64,000 bases of DNA from PNAI01 sp035501735 (GTDB taxonomy: Bacteria > Pseudomonadota > Alphaproteobacteria > Rhizobiales > Xanthobacteraceae). A program made the translations under genes and the position numbers. This document shows, piece after piece, positions 1-8,456 of the stretch. The notes under the pieces were generated by a model that had not been told where the DNA came from, did not search any database, and worked only from the letters and a program-made list of their open reading frames with translations. Location of the stretch: assembly GCA_035501735.1 (NCBI GenBank), contig DATJVR010000031.1:62001-126000 (forward strand), given 5' to 3'. Each line of letters opens with the position of its first letter. Within the stretch, counting starts at the first letter, position 1.

Positions 1-156
1 CGCGTGCAGATGCGCGGCCAGATTTTAAAACCGGACGGCAGCCAGTTTTACGACATTACCTGCGACGGTCCGCTGACCGATGCGGAAGCCGTCGGCACCG
101 CAGCCGGCCGCGATCTCAAGGCGCGCGCCGGCGCCGACTTTTTCACCGGAGCATGA
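1..156 (+). CDS. hemC: Porphobilinogen deaminase, C-terminal fragment
   Basis: Only the last 51 codons are inside the window; the gene enters from the left edge in frame 1 and stops with TGA at 154-156. The visible piece reads as the C-terminal domain of hydroxymethylbilane synthase (RGQILKPDGS near the start, then an AEAVGTAAGRDL helix), which makes the linear tetrapyrrole used by the next enzyme. hemD follows 57 bases downstream, the usual pairing in tetrapyrrole operons. The stop codon falls inside a dispersed palindromic element (see 148-200), so the last residues FTGA are encoded by the edge of that element. Confidence 0.85.
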   Translation, partial: RVQMRGQILKPDGSQFYDITCDGPLTDAEAVGTAAGRDLKARAGADFFTGA

Positions 157-200
157 TCCCGAAAAGCGGGAGCCGTTTTTCGGAAATGATCACGCTCAAA
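148..200. repeat. Dispersed Rhizobiales-type palindromic element
   Basis: The sequence has a TGATC-CCGAAAA left arm and a TTTTCGG-aa-TGATCA right arm around a short GC-rich loop, followed by GCTCAAAA. I recognise this as the common intergenic palindrome of Bradyrhizobium and relatives. It often overlaps the stop codon of the upstream gene, as it does here with hemC. No second copy was noticed in this window. Family recognition is from memory; the palindrome itself is directly visible. Confidence 0.65.
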
Positions 201-213
201 AAACGAGTATGAC

Positions 214-918
214 GTGCGTCTCCTCATCACCCGGCCAGCGGAAGACGGCGAACGCAGCGCGGCGGCGTTGCGCGCGCGTGGTCACCAGGTGCTGCTCGCG
301 CCGCTTCTGCGCATAGAGCCGATCGCCGATGTCGACCTTGGCGCGACAGACTACGCCGCCATCCTGATGAGCAGCGCCAATGCCGCGCGCGCCATAGCTC
401 CGCATCCGCGCATGCGCGATCTGATGACGCGGCCGGTGCTCGCGGTCGGTGCCAGCACCGCCAGGGCAGCCCGCACGGCGGGATTTTTGGATGTGCAATC
501 GGCCGACGGCAACGCGCGCGATTTGGGCAGGCTTGCCGCCGCCCGCTTTTCGGGCAGCCGAGCGCCGTTGCTCTATCTCACGGGCGACGAACGCGCCCGC
601 GATCTGGCCGATGACCTGCCCAACGTACCGGTTCGCACCGTCGTGGTTTATCGCGCGGTCAAGATTGCCGCCTTGCCGCCGAATGTGCGCGATGCCCTTT
701 TGGCCGGCAATCTCGATGGCGTGCTGCATTTTTCCCTCCGCAGCGCGGAGGCCTTCGTGGCCTGCACCAAGGCGGCGGGCCTACTCGACAAGGCGCTGGC
801 GCTTTTCCATTATTGTCTCTCGCCGCGCGTGGCGGGGGCGCTCGCGGGCGCGGCGGACATCAGGATTGCGGCGCGCCCGGACGAGGCGGCCTTGCTCGAT
901 TTGGTCGCAACACGCTGA
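214..918 (+). CDS. hemD: Uroporphyrinogen-III synthase
   Basis: Encodes 234 residues from a GTG start at 214. The N-terminus (RLLITRPAEDGERSAAALRARGH) is the typical start of HemD, which inverts ring D and cyclises hydroxymethylbilane to uroporphyrinogen III in the cytosol. The mid-protein LYLTGDERARDLADDLP segment and the later VVYRAVK strand fit the two-domain fold. Length is normal for the family. The gene sits directly after hemC and 87 bases before a mitofilin-like gene, the usual alphaproteobacterial order. HemD is poorly conserved, so the call rests on the N-terminal motif, length and position together. Confidence 0.88.
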   Translation: MRLLITRPAEDGERSAAALRARGHQVLLAPLLRIEPIADVDLGATDYAAILMSSANAARAIAPHPRMRDLMTRPVLAVGASTARAARTAGFLDVQSADGNARDLGRLAAARFSGSRAPLLYLTGDERARDLADDLPNVPVRTVVVYRAVKIAALPPNVRDALLAGNLDGVLHFSLRSAEAFVACTKAAGLLDKALALFHYCLSPRVAGALAGAADIRIAARPDEAALLDLVATR

Positions 919-1005
919 CGGCCACGTTGCCGTCACATCGGGTTCGCATTATTCCGGTTCGTCTAGACGCAGCATCCCGTTTGAGCGGTCCCTTCGGAGG
1001 CATTC

Positions 1006-2235
1006 ATGGCGAGCAAGCGCAATCCGTCCGATCCGGCGGGGTCGTCCGCGCGCCCGCCGCGCAAGCCATCGACCATCGACCTCGAGGCCACTGAAGTCGC
1101 AAGCGAAACGCCGTCTCAGTCTCCCGGCGCTTCCACCTCCGCTGCGCCCGACCCGTCCGACGATAACGAGCCGCCCTATACCGAAGCGCCCAAGCACGAG
1201 GGGATCACGTGGCTGCCGTCAGGCAGACCGTCGCTGCTCGGCGCCGCCGGCATGGGCGCCGTCTCCATGCTGATCTTGATAAGCGTACTATGGTTCAGCG
1301 GCGTGATCGGCAACGGTTCGGCCGGCTACGGCGACCGGCTGTCCGCCATCGAGTCGCGGCTGCGCGAGCTTGCGCTGCGTCCAGCCGATCGCGCCGATCA
1401 ACACGTGCTCGAAGATCTTTCGACCCGCATCGGCCGCCTGGAAAAATCGACATTCTCGCCGCCCCCGCCGCCGCTGAGCGATCCCGCGCTTGCCAATCGT
1501 CTCGCCTCGGCGGAAAACGCCACGAAGGCTTTCGCCGACAATATCGGCAGCCTCAACAGCCGTGTCGATGATCTCGCCGCTGCCGTGCGCGAACTGCGCA
1601 ACGTGACGCCTGTCGACAAGAGCGAGGTCGAGGCCTTGGCCGCCCGCATCGCCGCGCTGGAAAAAACAGCCGCCGCGATCGAGGCCGATCTCGCCAAGCG
1701 CGCGACCGTTGCGAGCGACCGCGCCATGCGCTACGCGTTGGCGACCGCGGCGCTGCGCACGGCCGTTGAACGCGGCGATCCGTTCACCGTCGAGCTTGCC
1801 GCCGCGCGGCCGCTCGCGCCGGAGAACGCGCTCTCCGGTCTCGAACCGTTCGCGGCGTCGGGCGTGCCGGGCAATGCCGTGCTCGCCCAGGAATTGTCCG
1901 CGCTCGTACCCGCGCTTCGCCGCGCCGCCGACTCGGTTCCGCCCGAGGGCGGATTTTTTGACCGCCTGAAGGCGAACGCCGGACGGCTCGTGCGCATTCG
2001 CCGTGCCGACGAGGTGCCCGGCGACGATCCGGCCGCCGTCATCACGCGCATCGATCTCAAGGCCGCGAATGCTGACGTCTCGGGTGCGCTGGTCGAGCTT
2101 GCGAAGCTCCCCGCGCCGGTGCGCGCGCCGGCGCAAGCCTGGATCGACAAGGCGCAGGCGCGCATCGCGGCCGTCGAGGAGAGCCGGAAGATAGCCGCTG
2201 CCGCCATCAGCGCGCTCGGAAACGCGAGCCCCTGA
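1006..2235 (+). CDS. Mitofilin/Mic60-like inner-membrane protein (COG4223 type)
   Basis: The 409-residue protein has a disordered Pro/Ser/Ala-rich cytoplasmic N-terminus (residues 1-70), one membrane helix at about 78-101, a coiled-coil region (about 108-245) and a helical C-terminal domain. This is the layout of the alphaproteobacterial Mic60 homologue, which is usually encoded between hemD and hemY and is linked to intracytoplasmic membrane shaping in the family. A proline run (PPPPPLSDP) splits the coil near residue 155. hemY starts only three bases after the stop, so the two are probably co-translated. Identification is by architecture and position. Confidence 0.8.
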   Translation: MASKRNPSDPAGSSARPPRKPSTIDLEATEVASETPSQSPGASTSAAPDPSDDNEPPYTEAPKHEGITWLPSGRPSLLGAAGMGAVSMLILISVLWFSGVIGNGSAGYGDRLSAIESRLRELALRPADRADQHVLEDLSTRIGRLEKSTFSPPPPPLSDPALANRLASAENATKAFADNIGSLNSRVDDLAAAVRELRNVTPVDKSEVEALAARIAALEKTAAAIEADLAKRATVASDRAMRYALATAALRTAVERGDPFTVELAAARPLAPENALSGLEPFAASGVPGNAVLAQELSALVPALRRAADSVPPEGGFFDRLKANAGRLVRIRRADEVPGDDPAAVITRIDLKAANADVSGALVELAKLPAPVRAPAQAWIDKAQARIAAVEESRKIAAAAISALGNASP

Positions 2236-2238
2236 AAC

Positions 2239-3816
2239 ATGATCCGCATCGTTATCTTTCTCGCGCTGGCCTCCATCCTGGCGCTCGGTGCTGTCTGGGT
2301 CGCCGATCGTCCGGGCGACGTGGCTGTCACCTGGCTCGGCTGGCGCCTCGAGACTTCGGTCCTGGTCGCGGCCGTGGCGCTCATGATCGTGGTCATGCTC
2401 GCGGTGCTGGCGTGGTCGCTCGTTCATGCGATCTGGTCTTCACCGCACGCGTTCGCGAACTTCCTGCGTCTCCGCCGCCTCGCGCGTGGCGACCGCGCCA
2501 TTTCGCGCGGCCTGATAGCGGTGGGCGCCGGCGATCTGCGCAGCGCGCGCAAGTTTTCCGTCGAAGCCGGCCGTCTGCGTGGAAGCGAGCCGCTCGCGCT
2601 CCTGCTCAATGCCCAGACCGCGCAGCTGTCCGGCGACCGGTCGGCGGCCGACACCGCTTTTCGCACCATGGCGGGACGCGCCGACACCAAGTTGCTCGGC
2701 CTGCGCGGCCTCTTCGTCGAGGCGCGCCGCCGCGACGATCTCGCCGCCGCGCGCAGCTATGCCGAGGAGGCCGCGCGCACGGCCCCCGATCTTGCCTGGG
2801 CCGGGCAGGCCGCGCTTGAGTTCCGTTGCGTGTCCGGCGATTGGGATGGCGCGCTCGCCGCGCTCGAGCGGAACATGCAGAACAAGCTGATCGACAAGGC
2901 GACCTATCGCCGCCAACGCGCGGTGCTGCTGACCGCCGCCGCACTCGCGGTCGAGGAGACCGATCGCGATCGCACGCGCGAATTGGCGCTGGAGGCGGTC
3001 AAGCTCGCGCCCACGCTGGTGCCGGCCGCCGAGCTTGCCGGCCGGATGCTCGCCGAAACGCGCAAGCTGCGCCGCGCCGGTCGCATCATCGAGAAGGCCT
3101 GGACTGCCAATCCGCATCCCGATCTCGCGCAGGTCTATGCCTATTTGCGCTTCGGCGACGCCGCCCGCGACCGGCTCTCACGCGTCCAGGCCTTGGCGCA
3201 AATGGCGCCCGGCCATATCGAAAGCGCGATTGCGGTCGCGCGCGCGGCCATCGACGCGCATGAATTCAGCGTAGCGCGCACGGCGCTCGCGCCGCTGCTC
3301 GACAAGCCGACCCAGCGCGTCGCCGAATTGATGGCCGAACTCGAACACGCCGAAAGCGGCAACGAAGGTCGCACGCGCGAATGGATGGCGCGCGCTCTCC
3401 GCGCTCCGCGCGACGCCGCCTGGACCGCCGACGGGTTCGTCTCCGACCGTTGGCTGCCGGTCTCGCCGGTGAACGGCCGCATTGACGCCTTCGAATGGAA
3501 AGTTCCGCTCGCCGCGCTCGGCAGCCAAGCCGCCGCCACCATCGAAGCCGACGGCCGCGCCGCTTTCGATGACGCGATGCTGCCGAAGGCGATGCCGCCG
3601 GCCGATGCGCAGGCACAGGAGCCGGCCGCTCGGCCCGCCGCCACCGGCGTTACGGCGCGCGCGGGTTCCGCCCTGTCGTCCGACATCCCGGTCGAGGCCG
3701 TGATTCCGCTCGTGCACGCGCCCGATGATCCCGGCCCCGATTCGACCATCGAACCTGAGGCGAGCCCCGAGCCTGCCGCCCCCGACACATGGTGGCGCAT
3801 ACGCTTCTTTAGGTGA
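2239..3816 (+). CDS. hemY: Heme biosynthesis-associated TPR protein HemY
   Basis: The 525-residue inner-membrane protein begins with two hydrophobic helices (about 3-21 and 42-66) separated by the short HemY_N motif around RPGDVAVTWLGWRLET. Alpha-helical TPR-like repeats follow to about residue 400. The last 120 residues are Pro/Ala-rich and end in a basic-aromatic WWRIRFFR. HemY of this type is not protoporphyrinogen oxidase; in proteobacteria it is a scaffold of unclear role encoded with hemCD. It starts three bases after the mitofilin-like gene. Downstream there is a 230-base gap before the tRNA. Confidence 0.88.
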   Translation: MIRIVIFLALASILALGAVWVADRPGDVAVTWLGWRLETSVLVAAVALMIVVMLAVLAWSLVHAIWSSPHAFANFLRLRRLARGDRAISRGLIAVGAGDLRSARKFSVEAGRLRGSEPLALLLNAQTAQLSGDRSAADTAFRTMAGRADTKLLGLRGLFVEARRRDDLAAARSYAEEAARTAPDLAWAGQAALEFRCVSGDWDGALAALERNMQNKLIDKATYRRQRAVLLTAAALAVEETDRDRTRELALEAVKLAPTLVPAAELAGRMLAETRKLRRAGRIIEKAWTANPHPDLAQVYAYLRFGDAARDRLSRVQALAQMAPGHIESAIAVARAAIDAHEFSVARTALAPLLDKPTQRVAELMAELEHAESGNEGRTREWMARALRAPRDAAWTADGFVSDRWLPVSPVNGRIDAFEWKVPLAALGSQAAATIEADGRAAFDDAMLPKAMPPADAQAQEPAARPAATGVTARAGSALSSDIPVEAVIPLVHAPDDPGPDSTIEPEASPEPAAPDTWWRIRFFR

Positions 3817-3966
3817 CCGGCACGGACCATGCGGGTCGAGCCGGGCGCGCCGGTAAGTCGTTTGCGTTCAACCAATTGGTGCCGAGGACGGCCGTATACG
3901 ACTGTTCAAGCAATTTGTGCGCTTATGGCCCGCGTCTTGGACGGCTTGTTCTGCCGAGCCTTATTC

Positions 3967-3995
3967 TTGCCAAGCCTTTGCGTCCTGGCTATCTG
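3967..3995 (+). promoter_or_regulatory. Possible sigma70-type promoter for tRNA-Thr
   Basis: TTGCCA at 3967-3972 and TATCTG at 3990-3995 are 17 bases apart and end about 51 bases before the tRNA. Both boxes deviate from consensus, so this is only a candidate. Confidence 0.3.
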
Positions 3996-4046
3996 ACTCG
4001 TCGTTTCTGGCTGTCTTGCTCGTCGTCTGAAGTCTTTTAAGTCAAT

Positions 4047-4122
4047 GCCGCAATAGCTCAGTTGGTAGAGCACATCATTCGTAATGATGGGGTCGGGGGT
4101 TCGAGTCCCTCTTGCGGCACCA
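4047..4122 (+). tRNA. tRNA-Thr (anticodon CGT)
   Basis: The acceptor stem GCCGCAA pairs with TTGCGGC at 4112-4118, followed by discriminator A and an encoded CCA. The D-arm reads TAGCTCAGTTGGTAGAGCA, the anticodon stem CATCA/TGATG encloses loop TTCGTAA with anticodon CGT (reads ACG), and the T-arm contains GGTTCGAGTCC. An insertion-sequence remnant starts about 12 bases past the 3' end, so this tRNA end may have been a landing site. Confidence 0.95.
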
Positions 4123-4134
4123 GCACTTAGCTTG

Positions 4135-4250
4135 TCCAGCCCGGAGACATGGGTGACAGAACGTACCTAAGACATGGGTGACAACCTCGGGCCGCTCAGG
4201 GTCGAGACGCCTTTGCCAGGCGACCAGGATTCCTGCGGGATCAAGGCCGA
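4135..4250. mobile_element. Remnant of an insertion-sequence end (IS481-like)
   Basis: Two copies of the 14-mer AGACATGGGTGACA lie 25 bases apart (4145-4158 and 4170-4183). The outer edge reads CCGGAGACATGGGTGACA. This pattern resembles the terminal/upstream region of IS481-type elements in rhizobia. No transposase frame is present, so it is a fragment. It lies between tRNA-Thr and the 3' end of the minus-strand outer-membrane gene and seems to supply that gene's stop codon. The family assignment is from memory; the direct repeats are visible. Confidence 0.5.
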
Positions 4251-5098
4251 AACAAACCGATTGGGCCGTTGTCGGCCTTGCGGAGCAATTTGGTGCCCTG
4301 CATCGAACGGCCTGATTCACCCGGCGTGAGGTCGGTGCCGATGATCATCTTGGCGATCACGCGATCGGAGCCGGGCGTCAGCCCATATCCGATGCCGGCG
4401 TTCACGTCGAAGCGCCCGATCTTGAAATCGACCACGCCGTAAATGTTGTGCTGTTGTTCGTTGAACGGCATGAAGCCGTTCAACGGTCCAAGTTCGCTAT
4501 AGTACTCGATCCCGATCGAAAGCGTTTCCGTCAGCTTGCGCGCAAAGCGGGCCGCGGGCGCAAACACCGCATCGCCGTTTTGTCCGAACCCGATATCGAC
4601 GATCGGGTTGACGATGAATTCGTAGTCGCCTTTGCGCACGCCGACGATCGGCCGCACCTCCACGTTCCATTGGGTGTCGGAAAATTGCGGCATCGCATAG
4701 CTGAACTCGAAATTGACGCCATAGAAGAACGCCCGCTCTGCCGCGTTGGGAACCACAAAGAGCTGCCTGATCTTGCCCGCGTTCGAATACGGCGTTCCGT
4801 TCTGGTCTATCGCAAACGGCGCGTAGAACCCCAATTCCCACCAATCCGTGATGCCGTAGGCCAGCTCGGGCGTGCCGTTGAGCGCGCGATGAGCAACGAG
4901 GCCGCCCGGGAAATCCGGCTGCTTGCGGCCATTGAAGGCGTAGTTGAGATGCAGTTGCAGCGTCCACTGATCGACCTTGGCGATCTCGGCGTTGTAAACC
5001 TGGATCTCGTCGACGGCCCGCGCCGCGCCCGCGGTCGCTATGAGAACCATCGCCGCGAGCGGCGTGCAGCCTCGAAGCCTCATTGGGATTCTCATCAA
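4241..5098 (-). CDS. Predicted outer-membrane beta-barrel protein
   Basis: The 285-residue protein starts with a signal peptide (MRLRGCTPLAAMVLIATAGAARA). Alternating strands rich in aromatic and Gly residues follow (ITDWWELGFYAPF, FFYGVNFEFSY, FDVNAGIGYGL), typical of a small outer-membrane barrel or transporter-like protein of unknown cargo. The last clear strand is VIAKMIIGTDL; about 30 further residues lack barrel character and run into the insertion-sequence remnant, so the original 3' end was probably altered. Upstream is a 595-base gap. The function is not known. Confidence 0.65.
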   Translation of the reverse strand: MMRIPMRLRGCTPLAAMVLIATAGAARAVDEIQVYNAEIAKVDQWTLQLHLNYAFNGRKQPDFPGGLVAHRALNGTPELAYGITDWWELGFYAPFAIDQNGTPYSNAGKIRQLFVVPNAAERAFFYGVNFEFSYAMPQFSDTQWNVEVRPIVGVRKGDYEFIVNPIVDIGFGQNGDAVFAPAARFARKLTETLSIGIEYYSELGPLNGFMPFNEQQHNIYGVVDFKIGRFDVNAGIGYGLTPGSDRVIAKMIIGTDLTPGESGRSMQGTKLLRKADNGPIGLFRP

Positions 5099-5693
5099 AT
5101 CGCGCGCCGCGATCCGGCCGTGAAAGACGCGTGTTTCCCGGTAAAGTCACAGATTAAATTCATTCTAAACTATAAATTCATCAGCGGTAAGACCTGCTGA
5201 CAGTGCTCTGAAAGGCGCGAGCGGCACCAACGATCTGCGCAAGGATAAAAGGATAAGAAGTGAAAGAGAGTGGAAGTGAATGCGGGCCGGTGCCGGCCAT
5301 TTGAAGTGACGATTGTTTCATTGGCGACAGTGAAGAGGCCGGCGCTTCGTGATCGTGACGGCCGCGCCCGCTTCGAGCGTCGCACGCGGCTGAAACCACT
5401 CAAGGCCGCGAAAAAAATTTGCACGAACCTTGTCCGTCGCATCGGCATGATGTCCGCCCCGATGTGTACCATTATTGGACAGCTATTCGCGCCGACGCGC
5501 TCTTACGCGATAAAAGAGAATATGATTCTCAATTGCGGCGCCGAATTGTAACGATTGCGCAAAATCCTGATGAAAAAAATGTGACGCGATTAACCTTAAT
5601 TCTTTTTGTGCGCGAATTCGGATGAACAAAAAATTGACGTTAAGTTATTTTTAACGGTTATTAACAACTCGTAAATTTTCAGTTTGGTGCGGC
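5099..5693. other. Intergenic region, divergent promoters, no gene seen
   Basis: Nearly 600 bases separate the divergent barrel gene and the gene at 5694. The right 130 bases are AT-rich for this genome (runs such as TTATTTTTAACGGTTATTAA). I saw only short frames with non-protein-like translations and no convincing RNA or terminator. Confidence 0.5.
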
Positions 5694-6620
5694 ATGTCTG
5701 AGTTCCGTTTGCTCGCTGGCGAAGCGACGATTCCGACTGCACAGGGACGCGGTCACGGCGACAAGATTTCAAAAGGTGCTTCGCCTCGTCGCCTCGAGAG
5801 CAAGGCCGCCGCGCTGCATTCCGGGCGCTCGCACAACCAAGCCTCCGACAACACAGCACCGACGACGATCGCTGAGAAGATCCTGCGCGCCTTCAATACC
5901 TGGGCATTCAAGCGCGAACAGCCGTCCGATCCGCAATTGCTGCTCAGGGTGATCACCGATGCGGTATCGCGCAACGCACCGCTGCCGTTTCTGTTCTACT
6001 GGGGCAAGGGCCCGCGCTGCCACATCGACGAACACGACATCAAGTGCCTCGACTATATCGAGGCCATGGCGCATCGCATCTCGGCGGTTTACCCGCCCGG
6101 CACGGCCTTGCGGCTGATCTGCACCAACACCCATGCGGAGCTTAACGGCTATTCGCCGATTGCGATCTGCACCTACTACTCCGAGATCGAAGCCGAAGCG
6201 CACCGGCGCGGATTTGAATGCTTTCGGTTGAGCGAACTCATCGCCGTGACGATGGCGACAGCCGAGGACGATCAGCTTGCCGATCATTTGCCCGACGACA
6301 TGCGCGAAAAACTCTTTTCCAGCGCCATGAAATGGTACCACGGCAGCGGATCCCCTGAAGAAGGTGCGATCAAGTATTTCAATATGAACATGGTCGAGAA
6401 GCGCGCGGTGGAACTCGCGTTTCCCAACGCGATCTTCGCCACCTTCAATTCCAGCAAGTTCCGCATTCTGTTCCCGAAACGGCTGCCGATTTTCTACATG
6501 TATTCGTTGCAGCGCGGGGTTGGCGTGAAACCTTGGTTCCTACCGGCCGAGGCCCAACCCTGCGATGCAACGTCCTGCCAATGTCTCGCGAGCACGAAGG
6601 AAACCGCCTCTCCGCCTTGA
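5694..6620 (+). CDS. Unknown protein, possibly Dit1/PvcA isocyanide synthase-like
   Basis: The 308-residue cytosolic protein has a low-complexity N-terminus (about 1-60) and a compact domain from about 60 to 280. The order of features (LPFLFYWGKGPR, then CLDYIEAMAHRISAVYPPGTALRLICTNTHAELNG, then a long helix pair and RGFECFRLSEL) resembles the Dit1/PvcA family, in which an amino acid is turned into an isonitrile. The match is weak and by eye only, so function is uncertain. It stands alone after an AT-rich spacer, and pxpB starts 31 bases after its stop. A PvcB-like oxygenase partner is not present. Confidence 0.4.
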   Translation: MSEFRLLAGEATIPTAQGRGHGDKISKGASPRRLESKAAALHSGRSHNQASDNTAPTTIAEKILRAFNTWAFKREQPSDPQLLLRVITDAVSRNAPLPFLFYWGKGPRCHIDEHDIKCLDYIEAMAHRISAVYPPGTALRLICTNTHAELNGYSPIAICTYYSEIEAEAHRRGFECFRLSELIAVTMATAEDDQLADHLPDDMREKLFSSAMKWYHGSGSPEEGAIKYFNMNMVEKRAVELAFPNAIFATFNSSKFRILFPKRLPIFYMYSLQRGVGVKPWFLPAEAQPCDATSCQCLASTKETASPP

Positions 6621-6651
6621 TTACCCAATCGTCATTGGGAGAAACGCCGAT

Positions 6652-7386
6652 ATGCCCGATTACAAGGTGCTTCCTGCGGGAGACACGGCTCTTATCGTTG
6701 AATTTGGCGAAGGCATCGACCGGAAAATCAGCCAGCGGGTTCTCGCGTTGGCGCGGAGCCTGAATGCGGCCGGTATCGGCGGCATCATCGAGACCGTCCC
6801 GACGTTCCGCTCGTTGATGGTCTATTACGATCCGCTCGTCCTGCCGCCGCAGTCGCTCGCTGCCCGTATCGATGAATCGATACGGGGCCTGCGTTTGGCC
6901 GAGGTCGCCGGCCGCGCGTGGCGTCTGCCGGTCTGCTACGACGCCGCGCTTGCCCCCGATCTCGAAGACGTCGCGGCCCGCACCGGACTTTCGGTAGCGC
7001 AAGTGGTCGAGCGACACAGCGCGGTCGACTACCACGTCTATATGCTCGGCTTCCTGCCGGGACAGGCCTACATGGGCGATGTGCCGCGCGAGCTGAACCT
7101 CGCGCGCCACGAAACGCCGCGGCCGCGAATTCCGGCAGGCTCACTCGCCATCGCCATGGCGATGACCTGCATTTTTCCGCTGGTAACGCCCTGCGGCTGG
7201 CATCTGATTGGCCGTTCGCCGATTCCGCTTTGGGACGCGCATGGCCCTGGCGGTGCGCTGCTCGCGCCCGGTGATCGCGTGACCTTCACGCCGGTGTCGA
7301 TGCGCGAATATGAAAACCTGCTGGTCAAGGCCATCGAAGGTACGCTGAAAATTCTGCCGACCGAAGGCCTCGGAGCCGCCGCATGA
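6652..7386 (+). CDS. pxpB: 5-oxoprolinase subunit PxpB (KipI-like)
   Basis: The start at ATG 6652 is preferred because GGGAGA lies about ten bases upstream and MPDYKVLPAGDTALIVEFGEG is the canonical N-terminus of the family; an in-frame upstream ATG would add 29 unrelated residues. The 244-residue protein carries the KipI domain (VDYHVYMLGFLPGQAYMGDVP, PRPRIPAGSLAIA, PCGWHLIGRSP). PxpB and PxpC, with PxpA, hydrolyse 5-oxoproline to glutamate using ATP. Its stop overlaps the next start (ATGA). One oddity is AMAMTCIFPLVTPCGW, where homologues usually have a Gly/Gln-rich stretch. Confidence 0.88.
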   Translation: MPDYKVLPAGDTALIVEFGEGIDRKISQRVLALARSLNAAGIGGIIETVPTFRSLMVYYDPLVLPPQSLAARIDESIRGLRLAEVAGRAWRLPVCYDAALAPDLEDVAARTGLSVAQVVERHSAVDYHVYMLGFLPGQAYMGDVPRELNLARHETPRPRIPAGSLAIAMAMTCIFPLVTPCGWHLIGRSPIPLWDAHGPGGALLAPGDRVTFTPVSMREYENLLVKAIEGTLKILPTEGLGAAA

Positions 7387-8456
7387 AGGAGGCAAAGACT
7401 CCCGCCCTGCGCGTTCTGTCGCCGGGTCTGCTGACCACGCTGCAGGATCTCGGCCGGGAGGGCTACCAGCATTTGGGCATTCCGGTGAGCGGCGCGCTCG
7501 ATCCGATGAGCCTGCGCGCCGCCAACGCGCTCGTCGGCAATCCGCTCGGCTCCGGCGCGCTCGAGATCGCCGTGGTCGGGCCGACGCTCGCAATCGATGC
7601 CGACGAGGTACGCATGGCCTTTGTCGGCGCCCAGGCCGCGATCGAAATCCTCCCCGACGTCACGGCGTCGGCCGGCACGTTGATTGGATCGAACGAAAGC
7701 ATTCGTCTGCGCCGCGGCGACATTGTGCGCATCGGCGCGCTCCGGAACGCGACCACGCTCTATGTTGCGGTCGAAGGCGGCTTCGACGTTGCGCCCGCGC
7801 TCGGCAGCGTATCGACCTATATCCGCGGCGGTCTCGGGGGATTTGCTGGCCGCGCGCTTGCGTCCGGCGATCGGCTGCCGCTCGTCCGCAACTCCGCGAC
7901 CGAACGCGATGAATATCGGCTCGACGGACTCGATCTCGGCTTGCCCAAACGATTCCGCGTCATCGCCGGTCCGCAATCCGACTATTTTTCCGAAACCGCT
8001 CGCGCGAAATTTTTCGGCGGCGAATACACCATCGTCGGCTCCGACCGCATGGGCATGCGGCTCGACGGACCGAAAATCGAGCACTTGCGCGGCTACAACA
8101 TCACCTCCGACGCGATTGCGCCCGGTTCGATCCAGGTGCCCGGCAACGGTAAGCCGATCGTGTTGCTCGCCGATCGCCAGACCACCGGCGGCTATCCGAA
8201 AATCGCGACCGTCATATCGGCCGACCTGCCGGCGCTCGGCCGGCTGCCGATCGGCGCGAAACTGAGCTTTGAGCCGGTGAGCATCGAGACCGCGGTCGAG
8301 GCGCGCCGCCAGATGCTCGCCGAAATCGAGACCATCGAGGACAGGATCGTCCCGCTCGTACCGGAAGCGACCGACGTTGCGCCGCGGCTGTTCGACAACA
8401 ACCTGATCAGCGGCATCATCGACGGAAAGATCGATGAGCAAGGCAGGGTGGCATGA
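7383..8456 (+). CDS. pxpC: 5-oxoprolinase subunit PxpC (KipA-like)
   Basis: The 357-residue biotin-dependent-carboxyltransferase-type protein has family motifs LLTTLQDLGREGYQHLGIPVSGALDPMSLRAAN at the N-terminus, then LYVAVEGGFDV, GSDRMGMRLDG and IVLLADRQTTGGYPKIATV. It works with PxpB in ATP-dependent cleavage of 5-oxoproline. It overlaps pxpB by four bases and overlaps the following transporter gene by four bases, so the three are one transcription unit. The PxpA (LamB/YcsF) subunit that completes the enzyme is not encoded in this window. Confidence 0.9.
   Translation: MKEAKTPALRVLSPGLLTTLQDLGREGYQHLGIPVSGALDPMSLRAANALVGNPLGSGALEIAVVGPTLAIDADEVRMAFVGAQAAIEILPDVTASAGTLIGSNESIRLRRGDIVRIGALRNATTLYVAVEGGFDVAPALGSVSTYIRGGLGGFAGRALASGDRLPLVRNSATERDEYRLDGLDLGLPKRFRVIAGPQSDYFSETARAKFFGGEYTIVGSDRMGMRLDGPKIEHLRGYNITSDAIAPGSIQVPGNGKPIVLLADRQTTGGYPKIATVISADLPALGRLPIGAKLSFEPVSIETAVEARRQMLAEIETIEDRIVPLVPEATDVAPRLFDNNLISGIIDGKIDEQGRVA

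Noticed and set aside
3813..4040. 75-codon frame between hemY and tRNA-Thr
   Set aside because: Translation is of low quality, has no ribosome-binding site and overlaps the hemY stop; it is better explained as spacer with a tRNA promoter.
4075..4320. Minus-strand frame containing CRKRDSNPRPHHYE across the tRNA
   Set aside because: This is the well-known false peptide produced by reading a tRNA gene backwards; the tRNA structure is clear and the rest of the frame is insertion-sequence debris.
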